A stretch of DNA of 44,634 nt from Solicoccozyma terricola (taxonomy: Eukaryota; Basidiomycota; Tremellomycetes; Filobasidiales; Piskurozymaceae). A program made the translations under genes and the position numbers. This document shows positions 1-10,381 of this stretch, piece by piece. Below the pieces are notes generated by a model. It saw only the letters and a list, made by a program, of their open reading frames with translations, did no database searches and was not told where the DNA came from. Positions within the stretch are counted from its first letter, which is position 1; each line of letters opens with the position of its first letter. Location of the stretch: assembly GCA_001600875.1 (NCBI GenBank), contig BCLD01000012.1, positions 125,737 through 170,370 on the forward strand. The letters run 5' to 3'.

Positions 1-60
<60 letters not shown>
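1..60. other. 60-base G homopolymer at assembly edge
   Basis: The first 60 bases are all G and the reading frame of the first gene opens immediately after them. Other homopolymer C/G tracts here also coincide with sequence ambiguity, so this is most likely a sequencing or assembly boundary inside a C/G tract. The run length should not be trusted. Confidence 0.8.
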
Positions 61-63
<3 letters not shown>

Positions 64-1189
64 GGAGGTAGACACCCAGCTGACCAGCGGTTTCCTATCC
101 CTACCAGCTCAACCGACACCGCCAACGCGACATCCTCCACCATCCCCTCCTCCCCACCCGGTAGATCCACCTTCCGCACCTCCATCTCCTCATACTTTCT
201 TCCTCCTTCCACCTTTGCTCATTCTCCGCTCACACTCTCCCAAACCCGCGTACTCCTTTCACGGAAACTTCCATCCGAGTTAATTCCAATCGTTCTTGAT
301 GCCGGTGGAGACGAATTGCTCGTGTGTTCAGAGGTGCAACGATCGGATTTAGTGGTGTACGATGACTCTGATCGGGGGAGACATGGACGAGGTTCAGCTC
401 AGGCGTATTGGCGAGGATCAGAGTTGGAAGGTCAGGAGTGGTTGTATGTGGCGAGTGAGAGGGTGCCGGGGAGGGTGATCAAGGTGAAGAAGCCACCAGA
501 GCTGGATCGTCCAGAGGAAGAGGGCGAGGCCGGGAAGCCGACGGTCCAAACGAACCACGACCACGACCACGACCAAGACCACGGCCACGACACATCCCCG
601 CAATCTCCATGGCGGATCAAGAAGATCATCGTCGAAACACTCAGCAGTGATCAAGGTTGGACTTCGATGCCGATTCCAGTAGATGGTGGGTGTGCTGGTG
701 TGCGAACAAAGGTACCCGCTTCGTACGCTTACATTCACCTCTCAGCCGGTGAATATGACCACTCGTATACCTGGTTTGAACTCGGTGTCTCTCATCCCGA
801 TGGCTCGATGGAGCCGTATTACCTACCCATCCAGAGGAATGCAAGAGGTGCGCGGGCGGTCGTGGTTGTGTATGCTTGTTGACTCACCTACATTCCCTCA
901 TACAGCAATTCGATCACCTCGAAAACACGTCGTCGAGGTCAAGCTGTGGGAAGAATTGGTGCAGAGTATGCGGCATGGCGATAGGTTGTGTCTGAGGGCG
1001 AGGGCGTCATTCCTAGTGGGTTGTGGAGAGTGGCAAGTGTTGGCCGTTTCTAATATTTGTTTATTTGTTTCGCAGGGTTGGCAGAATAGAGTACAGTGGG
1101 TGGGCGGTAGTGGCAACTGTGGCGGTGGTACAGCTGACACCTTTTTCTCCTACAGCGAGGCGTCCATTAGAATCTTGTACGGCTTTTAA
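61..1189 (+). CDS. Fungal protein of unknown function, 5'-truncated
   Basis: The frame is open from base 61, so the true start lies off the left edge. Exons that keep frame are 61-868, 906-1015 and 1076-1189 (TAA). The second intron is clear (GTGGGT donor, CTAAT branch, CAG); the first is only 37 nt. The N-terminal visible part is Ser/Pro/Thr-rich and has a short His-Asp repeat (bases about 556-594). The C-terminal part has the pattern IKKIIVETLSSDQGWTS, then YTWFELGV, then GDRLCLRARASFLGWQNRVQW. I recall similar blocks in many uncharacterised fungal proteins but cannot name a domain with confidence. It converges on the gene ending at 1513. Function unknown. Confidence 0.65.
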
Positions 1190-1512
1190 CATTGCATGTG
1201 GATATACACTTCTCAGATCCGAGTATCGATACAAGGTTGTCCCTCACCACCATTCACGTGAATACTCTGCCCCGAGCACCATCCTGCGACGCCAAGAACA
1301 CGTACGCTGGACCCAACTCGGACGGCTGACCGATACGACCTATCGGTGCTGGGTACGCATACCGTGAAGCCAACCTTTCCCCGACGCTCCCACCACCGAC
1401 GTGAGCGCGTCATGAAGAAGATGGGGCAAAAGCGGGTGTGTGGTGTCTCTAACGGACATATCATCGGTTCGGACAACGTAATACAACCAAATCTAATTTA
1501 ATTTGCATCTCA
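1190..1512. other. Intergenic region between convergent genes
   Basis: This 323 bp stretch lies between two 3' ends and should hold both polyadenylation regions. It contains one palindrome, TTCACGTGAA, at 1253-1262. No coding or RNA gene is supported. Confidence 0.6.
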
Positions 1513-3323
1513 TCAACTACTTCCCCGTCTACCCGTCCCCGTCCCCTTCCCCTTCCCGGCCACTTTACCACCAAAACCCAACGCCGCCATCAATTTCTTC
1601 CCGAATCCGCGACCGTGAGAGCGTGTCGTGGAATCGGATCCGGATCCGGATCCGGCACTACCCTTCCGTCGACCATATCGACCGTCTGTACCTTCACTTT
1701 GGGTGTGTGTTACCACGCTTCCACCTTGAGACGAGTTGTTGGAGAGAGCGGGTGTGAGGAGGGGTATAGGGTCGTTGACTGTCTCGCCACTCGCGCTGGC
1801 GCTCGGCGTGGAGAGTGGGGATATTATGAGATTCGAAGGGACGGAGAGGTGAACGTTGGATTTGGTTGGTGACCGTGGTGATCCCGGAGTTTGCATTTCT
1901 GCACTGATAAACGATGTCGTATCACTTGCCTCTGAGCAGATGGAAGCGATGGATACTGATGACACCATACGATGTTTACACGGTTGTTCGGTGTCCTGTG
2001 TCGATTCTACATCGTCACCTCGCAAAGTAGACAATGCCAGTAGTTTTTCATGCAGACCTTTTAGACTCTTCATCGTAGGTAACGACCGATGTCTGTCGGC
2101 GGCGGTGGTGGTGGTGGTGGTGGTGGTGGTGGTGGAAGAATCGCGTGATGTGGTTGGGAGTAGATGGAAATCGTTCATGCGCGATTTAGCACTGATAGGC
2201 ATAACTACGACGTTTGCGTTTCTCCTTGAAAACTTTGGTGCGTTGTTATCCACGGAGAACAAGTCGCCTTCGTCGCCTTCGTCGTCGACGACGTCGTGTG
2301 TTGCCATTGCTAGTGCAAGAGGTGAAGTAGGTGGTGTCACCGGACGAGTCGTCAAATCTCCCCATAATCCACCCGTTGGCGTACTACTTGACGACGACAT
2401 GCGTTTCACCGCCTGCGTCTGCGCCTGCTGTCGAGGCCGTGGTATTACAGCAGTAGTACTAGATGGTCGTACGTGTACGGCGGGTGGTACGTTGATCGTA
2501 TGATTCATCGATTCGCTCGGACTTGGAGGAGGAGATAACCAACCGCTAAACCCGATTCCAAATCTACTTTTCCTATTCATCGTTGAATTCGTCGTACTCG
2601 TACTCGTCTCACTCTCACTCTCACTTCCACTCCCATTCCCAGTCTCCCCCTCCGCCACGGCCTCATCATCCGTAACTTCCCTTCTCAACGGACTAGATCG
2701 TGTAACTGGAGAACTACCACCGGATGATACTCTTGATCTAGCGAAATGAGGACGAGGGGGTTTGAGAGGTGATTCGCTTGGGATAAGTGTGGTTGGTGGT
2801 GGCATTGATTGACGAGTTCGAGGTGGTAGGAACGAGGTCGTGGTGGTGGTGGTGGTGGGCGACGGGGACGGGGACGGGGAAGGGGAGGAAAGAGGAGTTG
2901 ACGGTGGGAATGATTTGAGATGTTCATCGAGTGGTATCGGTGTGCGCTGGGGAAGACAGGGAGAGCTCTTCAACATCCAACACCCTGTATTTCGTTACCC
3001 ACACCACCCTCTACCGTTTTTCCAACACCCACCTGATTGACTCTAAAACTCCCTCCATCCTTACCCTCCACAAACGCCTCTGCAGCCATAATCGTCTTAA
3101 AAGTCTTCCATTGTGGACCTACATGACCTTTTATTGAAGCTTCTGCATCTTCCCAATTGTCATATACACCTTGTCGATGACCTGTTTTCACTGCGTAGTA
3201 TAGTGTACGACGTAAGGTGGTTGGGTTGCGGGGGTTGGTGGGTTGGGTGGTGGTGGAGGAGGTGCGCGAGAGGAGGATAGGGTTGGATTGGACAGGGGTC
3301 GGGTCGAGGATGATGGGAGGCAT
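1513..3323 (-). CDS. RNase H1 N-terminal-type domain protein with Ser/Thr-rich tail
   Basis: Exons on the minus strand are 3323-3033 and 2946-1513; the intron is phase 0 with GTGGGT and CAG. The predicted protein is about 574 aa. Residues 41-88 (LYYAVKTGHRQGVYDNW, then WKTFKTIMAAEAFVEGK) match the small RNase HI N-terminal / viroplasmin-type domain that binds RNA-DNA hybrid or dsRNA in RNase H1. No RNase H catalytic domain with its DEDD residues follows. The rest is low complexity: Ser/Pro and Thr runs (a Thr run is coded by the GGT-type repeat near 2102-2133), SP/TP sites, and a basic Gly/Lys C-terminus. The start at 3323 is the first ATG before the domain. The role is probably nucleic-acid binding, by inference. 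Confidence 0.75.
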
Positions 3324-4742
3324 GATGGAGTGGGGGTAGTGTAGGGTATGGCAAGACGATGGGAGTAGCACCAAACCACCTTTCCCAAAACTTGTCTCCC
3401 CTCCGGATGGTCGGAGTTGGTAGAGTGGGTTGCGAGGACAAAGGTGGTGCGTGCGAAAGCGTAGGTCAAGGTCGAGGTCGAGGTCGGGCCAAGAGCTCGA
3501 TTGCTCGAGTGTGGATTGACCCCAAGGGGGCTACGGCTACCTGGTCTACAATGTTCAATGCATTGCTGGTTGGGGGTTGACTACCCCATCCCGCCATGTT
3601 TGTACGCCATACAAACTTTTTATTACGCTCCGACACACACGATGGATTGTGTACGACGAAATGTGAGACATGGACTCGACTCACACAGTCACCCCAATTC
3701 GTGAGGACACCGTACACCGTACACCGTACACCACACACTCCTCGCCGGCATCGTCCACCGGCGGAGGATGTCTTAAAAACAGAACTATCCCCCACACCTC
3801 CCCTCCCCACCCCACCTCCCCACCTCCCCACCTCCCCACCACCTCCCGCTTTTTTATTTATTTATTTATTTCTTTCTTTATCATGAGACCGGGTACCGTG
3901 ATTCAGGATAAACAACGCCGCATCCGGGGGGTTTTGGTTACATCCCGTCCCGGCTCGAGGTTATTCCATTCCATTCCGGGATGGAAGGGATGGAAGGGAT
4001 GGACGGGATGCCAAGGGTGCCAGAGTTGGCCAGGGATGCAGGGATGGCACGCATGCCAGCCAGGGTTGCCCTGCCACGGATGGCCAGGATTGCTGTGCTA
4101 TACAACTCAATCATCTCTCTTCCCAGCGTGCACACACCACTCCATGCTGTGCCGGGTGACCCATCCAATTCACAGTAAAGTGGTTGGCAGGTGGGCAGGT
4201 GGGCAGGTGGGCAGGTGTACGGGTGTACGGGTGCGCAGGTTCAGTCGGGTTCGGCGTTGGTACTTTGTTATATCCGGACAATGTGTCTGTCTGTCTAGTT
4301 TAGCATGTATAGTAGCGTATCCCCTCCCAAACTTCCCAAATGGCTGTTCACGGACGTTTCAGTAGTGTAAGAGAGTAACGGAGGGGGTTCTATAGAAGAC
4401 GATATGAGACCCAACTACTCCGAGAAGGGATATACGGGTACGAGAGAACTCCTGCGATTGAACCTCCCCTTTCTACTCCTCTGCTGGATATCATCCGAAT
4501 GCATGTCGGCGAGATATCAATGCGGCGCCGGGTTGGATTCACCGAACACTCGAGGAGAGCTGCACGCCAATCGCTGATATCTACCCCGCATCAGCTGGTA
4601 TACCTAGCGAACCGTCCCCGTAAGAGGAACTTGCAGGTGATCTCATCGAGCTGTCCGTTTGCCATGGAGCCGTCACATATTAGGATAAGACCAGATGATT
4701 AGATTACAAAAAAGACCGGCGTCCGGAGTCAAAAAATCTTCC
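3324..4742. other. 1.4 kb repeat-rich intergenic region
   Basis: No ORF here looks real. It lies upstream of the gene starting at 3323 and downstream of the gene ending at 4743. It holds several short tandem arrays: GAGGTC-like copies near 3465-3486, CGTACAC-like copies near 3714-3733, a CCCCACCT-type C-rich array at about 3800-3845, GGGATGGAA-type copies at about 3978-4005, and an octamer array at 4186-4233. Part of it must be promoter for the RNase H1 N-terminal-type gene. Confidence 0.6.
4186..4233. repeat. Octamer tandem repeat, 6 units
   Basis: Four perfect copies of GGCAGGTG (4186-4217) are followed by two copies of TACGGGTG (4218-4233). It is a minisatellite-like array in the intergenic region. 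Confidence 0.85.
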
Positions 4743-5891
4743 CTAGAAATCTCTCTGTCTGGCCTCGATGTCTTTAAGTCTCTTTGCCCATAATTCTTCC
4801 TTCGTCATGTTCGCAGTCTTCTCCTCGAGATTCGCACCTGTGTGTGCATCACCCTCGTCACTCCTTCCACTCGCAACAACGTTCTTGACAGGGCTTCCGT
4901 TGGCAACTGTACCGCCGTCTCCCCTCACGGCATTCTTTCCCCCATGGCTCTGAGAGTTGATCTCCCCATCGATTTCATCAAGGACATCTGGAATGATGTG
5001 GTTCTCCGAATTGGTGTCCACTAGAATCATTTCGGAGCGGATAGTCTCGAATTTAGCGCGGAGGGTGGGATTGATGGGATGGCTAGGTGAGCGTACTTGT
5101 TCTGAGGTTCAGCTTCTTGTAAGAGTTCGCCGACCGATCAGATCAGATCACTCACTTGACTAATCCGGACTTTACAGTCATTGAATCCATCCTTATCCTC
5201 CTTGAACATCCTCATGATTGTAGCCTCAGCATCAGGAGCGGACGGATTGATGAGAAGATTCCGAATGTGATGTGCAACACGATCGAGCGTGAATCTATTC
5301 TCCCATTTTACTTGCGGGAAGAAGAGGTTCTGTGTTTTTATGTTTTAAAGGTTAGAGAGAAACGAAGGAGAGGGAGAGGTGGTGGTCCTCGGACCGACCG
5401 AGACAAAACCATAGACCGATCCATCGGCGGTGAAATTCGGGTGAATGATTGGGGGTGTAATCCTGATTTTTGTGGGTGGGAGAGCACTACGAGGGGAGAG
5501 AATGTTCCGATGTTAGACATCACCATGAAACGCAAAAAAACCGGAACGGATCACTGACGGATGATTTACGTCCAATTCCAATTCTAGCATGTACACTCTT
5601 CCAGCGTAAGCTGTACATGTTGGTCCCTCAAAGTACACGGAAGCCCCGACGGCGTGTGTAGAGGTCTTGTCGTCGTACCTCAATTGAATTTGAAATCCAT
5701 CTTTAGATGCCAGCAATAGAGTTCTGTTGAGCGATTTGGGTACCTTTCCAGTCCCATCCCCCTACCGAAATCAGGATACTAGCCAGACATAGGTAGAAAC
5801 AGAGTCAAGGCCGACTACTCACCGAACCTTGGTGACTATCAGCAACGTGATGACCTGGAATGGTGGAGTTGGGAAGGCTGGGTATGGACAT
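4743..5891 (-). CDS. Ubiquitin-conjugating (E2/UEV-like) fold protein lacking the catalytic Cys
   Basis: Five minus-strand exons keep frame: 5891-5823, 5761-5559, 5486-5399, 5329-5161 and 5101-4743; about 295 aa. The last splice pair is uncertain, since the strong GTGAGT at 5155 does not keep frame. The UBC fold shows in order: GFQIQLRYDD, VYFEGPTCTAYAGRVYMLEL, HPALPPTKIRITPPIIHPNF, TADGSVYG, then a helix pair ENRFTLDRVAHHIRNLLINP. The E2 signature PP-K-R-I-T-P-I-HPN is clear, but at the position of the active-site Cys (HPN, then about 7 residues to C) there is Tyr in ADGSVYG. It is therefore probably a UEV or AKTIP-type inactive E2. The C-terminal 110 aa are acidic and low complexity, ending in a short basic helix. 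Partner and pathway are unknown. Confidence 0.75.
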
Positions 5892-6617
5892 GATGGGTCG
5901 ATTGATTATTATTGGGTGATGGTGGTAATTAGTATGGATGCCAGCTGAACGACGGTGAGGTTGAGCGTCGCTCACTGGGAATTGGGGGCATGCGGCGTAA
6001 TTCTGCCTCGAGGCAAGAAGGTCCTTGCATCGACGATTCTCAGCAATGGGCAGATGGGCAGATGGTCGGAACACTTGTCACGGTTCTCAATGACCGTTGT
6101 TGACACAGGGTCATCGTTCAAATCTATAGTCAACAAAAACGGCTGAATAACGTATGAGATGAGCGTATGTCCACTTGTATTTCTAGGGACCGTGCAACAG
6201 ATGCATGCACATAACGCGATGACTGGCAGAGGGATTCTGGTAAAGATGTTGCACGCAGCTCTCACCCTCCTCGAGCTCAACAACCACAAGCAAAGCACCT
6301 CTAGAACACCGCATTCAACCGTCGCCACCAAACAGTCATGGGAGTGAGCGACGTGCTGTTCTGAGATGCTGTTTGAGTGAATGTGCCACGGGAAGTAAGC
6401 TGAGGTGTTGGGTAAACTAAGGAGATGAGGCGGGAACGAAAGGGAGAAGTAGTGAGACATCGATGTACATTAAGAACTTGGAACAAGCACGTTGAACAGG
6501 CTGGTTCGTGGTCTGAACAAATCGAAAGAGGTCTACAAGTGCCACCAAGCAAGAGACGATCGCGTTGCACAAAAAGCTGGCTCAAATCAAAGCCGTGCAA
6601 AAAAGAAGCAAAAAATC
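5892..6617. other. Intergenic region upstream of the E2-like gene
   Basis: This 726 bp stretch lies between the start of the E2-like gene and the 3' end of tRNA-Pro. Several open frames exist, but none has splice-consistent or family-like coding. It should hold the E2-like promoter. Confidence 0.5.
6611..6615 (-). terminator. RNA polymerase III terminator of tRNA-Pro
   Basis: The minus strand reads TTTTT two bases past the discriminator base of the tRNA, the normal polymerase III stop signal. Confidence 0.75.
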
Positions 6618-6711
6618 GGTCCGATGCCGGACTTGAACCGGCCACCGCCACCAGGAGTTGCTTTAAGCAGTGATCCCTAAGGAGGCATGCTACCCCATAC
6701 ACCAATCGGAC
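6618..6711 (-). tRNA. tRNA-Pro(AGG) with intron
   Basis: The minus strand folds as a tRNA. The acceptor stem GTCCGAT/ATCGGAC (6711-6705 and 6625-6619) is perfect, with C73 at 6618. D arm: GTGT paired with GCAT. Anticodon arm: CCTCC with loop TTAGGG...T. T arm: GCCGG TTCAAGT CCGGC, containing the B box. The anticodon at loop positions 34-36 is AGG (Pro). The 5' half is 6711-6675 and the 3' half 6653-6618. The 21 nt between them (6674-6654) sit one base 3' of the anticodon, the canonical tRNA intron site. The anticodon stem 3' side is GGTGG, giving one T-T mismatch in the middle. C73 and G37 also fit tRNA-Pro. Confidence 0.88.
6654..6674 (-). other. Intron of tRNA-Pro(AGG)
   Basis: These 21 nt interrupt the anticodon loop between positions 37 and 38 and must be removed for the T38/GGTGG stem to form. 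The position is that used by the eukaryotic tRNA splicing endonuclease. Confidence 0.8.
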
Positions 6712-7258
6712 GGACTATATTTTGATCTTCTTTTGCAGACTCAAGTCCAACGTAGTCCTGCGCAAGTGTTGACACCGTCTGGCCCCCTTTTCCTTCACGG
6801 CATCTACCAAAGTTGCTGTCTTTCCAGTTCGCCGTCAACCAAAGCTGTTTCCCACTGTATTTATAGTACATACCGACGTTCCACGATTCGGGCAAGGCCT
6901 GGCCTGATTACCCCAAGGCGATGTATACGCTGGGAGAGTCGATCATCACGATGGGTTGGCTTGAGAGTGCAATTCAGGATCTGGCGGTGTAGTGGGAGTT
7001 AGTGAGATATTGCGAGCGGGTGTTGGAATTGGACTGTGCGATGATACGGGGGATGACATCCTTGGGCGTGTTGGGTTTGATACAACGGCGAATTCAATTC
7101 CACTTTGAGCGTGGAATTGTGACCTTTGGCCGTAAATGGTAATGTCCGGTTAATGCATGTTGCTTTGCAGTTACATTCCTCACACATGCCTGCTTAATGG
7201 AGTTTCTGGTTACGAAACATTGACTTCTCGGCCAAACACGGGATATCTCATTAATCAT
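6712..7258. other. Intergenic region between tRNA-Pro and the SEC2-like gene
   Basis: This 547 bp stretch holds the upstream region of tRNA-Pro and the 3' end of the SEC2-like gene. I see no further gene. Short inverted segments near 7080-7120 (AATTCAATTCCACTTTGAGC and GTGGAATTGTG) could form a weak hairpin. Confidence 0.5.
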
Positions 7259-9889
7259 CTACTCGACACTGTCCACCAACCCCATCCTCGCCATCCACAT
7301 CTCCTCCTTCAATCTAACCAACTCTTTCCAAGTCTTGGCCTCCCAGCCGTCGCCCTCCACCCACTGATTCTTCCCCGTCGGCGTGACCGGTGAGCCGGCG
7401 ATGACGGTATTGGTGGACGTCGTACGAGTGTGTGAGCGTGGCGGAAGACGAGGTGGTGCGGGAGCGTTGGGAGTTGTAGGCGAATCGTCTAGCGGATCGA
7501 TCTCGTCCGCAGCCGTTTCCTCGTGGCGGCTTGCTTCGACGTCCTCGATCGGCGCGCTGACGGAGGCGGCAGCGTCTATACGTCGCCTCGACGCTCGTCG
7601 AGGGACGGGTGGTGGCAGCGGGGTAGCCGTGTCGGCTGGTGTTTCTGCCGTACTCGCCGCTTCTTCCGGAACACCGCCGTCCATCGACGCACGAGGTGAC
7701 GAGATGTCAACCGTTTGTTGGCCCTCGCCGAGGTCGTTGATCGCGGGTGATTGCTCGGGGGTTTCTTCTGCCGTTGGCATCTCCTTTTCCGTCTCTACTG
7801 GATGAACCTCCGCGTCCGCGTCCGCGTCGACTTCCACGTCCGCGTCCGCTCCAACCTCCACTGGCAGATTCGCCTCCTCCCTCTCCGGCGATAATCCCTT
7901 TGGCGTACTGAACTCTGGTTCGTGTGATGTCGACGGCGAGATGGCAGGTTCGCTGGGGCCAGGGACGGTTGCCTCCGCGTCACCCTGCTCCATCTCCACC
8001 TTCTGAATGTCACCATCGGGCGCGCCCGTCAACCGCTTCGTCTCCTCATCCCCATCCTCATTCGGCGTCGCGGGCTCGCTATCTGTCGCTGCACTCCCTG
8101 AACTCTTCGTACTCCCAAACGTAAACCCAAGACCCCATCCGGAGCGTTTCCGGGGTGGAAGTTCAGGTGCAGACGTTTCGTCCACCGCCGCGACCGCCGC
8201 GATCGCCTCTACAGGCGTGACGCTGCGTGGTGGCAGAGGAGGAACACTGACGGGCATTTTCGCAGGCATACTCTGACGTGACCTCACCACCCACCCATCC
8301 TCACCCTTCCAAACCACGTCTAAAATCCCACTTCTAACAAACCTCCACAACTCGCACGTCGTCCTCAATCTCGCCAAACACCAGCCGGTGTGACATAATG
8401 GGTACATTTTCGACTCTTTTTCCGTCGCCGAGTTGATGCGGAAGATGTAGACTGGTGGGACCGAGGACGGGCGGGAGGGGGAGGCGATAGGCGATGCGGA
8501 TGGAGATCGCGCCGTAGGGGAGTTGAAAAACGGTTTCAAAGAGAACCGATTGGAGGAGGAAGTCGATGCGGACCTCATAGGATGGTATGGTGGCGGGATT
8601 GTCGGAGTCGTTGGTCGATCAGACGAGAACACTGCCTTGCCACACATCGAGCACCCGATGTCTCCACTATACGACGCGTACGCCGGGGAAGCCAACAACG
8701 AGCTCACAGACACTGGTTCGATGGCGAGATCGCCAGCGAGAATTGCCGCATTCAAACTCCTTCTCGATAGCCAGTTGAGATCGGGTGCGAAATCGAGCCT
8801 CAAGGTTGGATCATGATCTTCGGTGATTGTACGTGCTAGAAACGGTTGTGACGCTAGGAGGGTGATTGTTGGAACAGGAATAATCGAGGCGTACGCCGGG
8901 CTATGCGGTTTGAGGACCCGTAGGTGGGCGAGAAATGCGTTGAACTCGGTACGAGGAAGATGATTCGCCATGTACCGTCTCTTACTCGCACGAATGTCCG
9001 GCGGTGGAAGTAAGAGCGACGGCATCGACTGTAGATGTTGCTGCATCGATTGAACGGCAGTCTCTGCTACTGCGAGATTCTCCTCGGCTGCACGGAGTCG
9101 TGATTCAGCTTGTATGCGATGTAGTCGCTCGGCGGCGACCATATGGTTTGCCTGAGTGCAAGCAAAAAAGTCAGCCCGCATGTTAATCGCCATCGCCGCC
9201 ACCCAACCCCCAGGCCTACCTGCTCAAACAACGACGCCGACAAATCATCAATCTCTTGCTCCACCTTGTGCCTTCCCTCCTCTGCACTCCCTCTCCTCCT
9301 CTCCTCCTCTGCCATCCCTTCCACCAGCCGTTGCATCTCATCCCTCACCGTTGCCTTTTCCACCAACAACCCCGTATTCATGCTCTCTTCCCACTGAGCA
9401 CGTTCCACCTCCAGCTCCTGTATCTTACGATCTCGTTCGGCTTGAGACGTCGTGGCGTGCTCGAGAGAGTCTTCGAGGTCGCCGACACGGGAAACGGATG
9501 CGATGAGTTTGGTATTGAGTTGGGTGGATTGATCGGTGAGGAGGGATATTTGGTGACGTAGCGTGGAGATGAGTTGGGTGGTTGGTGAGTCGGGAGCATG
9601 TGTATTGGGAGGGAGTGGTGGGAGGCTGGGTATGGTCTGTATGGGTGAGTCGGGGCCGGGTTAGCTGGGTGTCGTGAGGTCAGCGGAGTATACGCACAAT
9701 GTCATCTCCAACCACCACCGCCGGGAGCAGCTCCTCAGTATCGGTCTGAGCAACAACATCCGGCTTGGTTTCCTCGTGGGTGTCCTTCTCATCGACGACC
9801 TCGCTTTCCTGCACTTGCTCCGACGCTTCTGTTCTCTCGATGGGAAGTGCTCCTGGCACCTGGTGCTCGTTGTCCATGTCGTCGGCCAT
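7259..9889 (-). CDS. SEC2: Sec2-like Rab guanine nucleotide exchange factor
   Basis: Three minus-strand exons keep frame: 9889-9698, 9636-9220 and 9151-7259; about 833 aa. Residues about 85-245 form a long coiled coil with the Sec2 hallmark SASLFEQ|ANHMVAAER, split by the second intron. Sec2/Rabin8 proteins use this coiled coil to catalyse GDP release from Sec4/Rab8-type GTPases on secretory vesicles bound for growth sites. After it come an all-alpha region (LNWLSRRSLNAAILAGDLAIEP) and a Cys-containing block (GDIGCSMCGK, YPLCHTGWCLARLRTTCELW, RFVRSGILDVVWKG), which I take to be the downstream conserved region of fungal Sec2 proteins. The C-terminal third is acidic and proline-rich, ending in a short helical segment (WEAKTWKELVRLKEEMW). 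It is divergent from the palmitoyltransferase gene. The symbol is by family resemblance. Confidence 0.82.
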
Positions 9890-10381
9890 GATGTGATGCT
9901 GCGAGTGAAGAGATGGGGTGATATGATCCGATGATCTAATGCTCTAATGACCACACATGTCCTGCACGATGCTGACGATGCCGACGATGCCGTCGATGTT
10001 GCTACGGGACGATGTACCAGTACCTACATGTCCGATGGTGAGCAACTCCAACCGTCCTGTTGAACGTGACGTGGCTCGTAAAGGCGATGACATCCTCCGA
10101 CATCCTCCAACATCACCTCGACGTCTCTTTTCCATCACCTCAACAGACAGCTGCAGTGCTGGGCAGTTCTGCTTGACACCTGTCTCCAACCCGCCCCGCC
10201 ATCATTAGTCTCACCCTCACCATCACCATCACCATCACCGTCATGATATCGTCAGACCGCATATGACGTCAGGAAACTTTCCTCGTTTACATTTCAGCTA
10301 TTAGGAGCACAGCAACAGGAGGAGTACCAGAAGGATTACCAGGAGGAGTACACAGCTCAGTCGTCTCGAGAGATAGGAAGG
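9890..10381. promoter_or_regulatory. Divergent promoter region, SEC2-like and DHHC genes
   Basis: These 492 bp separate the two start codons and must serve both genes. They contain GATGCCGAC-type direct repeats (about 9968-9996), an ACCATC array near 10219-10239, and CAGGAGGAGTACC-like copies at about 10316-10351 that lie in the likely 5' leader of the palmitoyltransferase. Confidence 0.6.
10219..10241. repeat. ACCATC hexamer microsatellite
   Basis: Three to four near-perfect copies of ACCATC lie in the shared promoter of the SEC2-like and DHHC genes. Confidence 0.7.

Noticed and set aside
1856..2503. 215-codon plus-strand ORF
   Set aside because: It is the antisense shadow of the Ser/Thr-rich gene; its Val run is the reverse of the Thr repeat.
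5972..6460. 162-codon minus-strand ORF upstream of the E2-like gene
   Set aside because: It overlaps the putative promoter, has no domain resemblance and has no splice-consistent extension.
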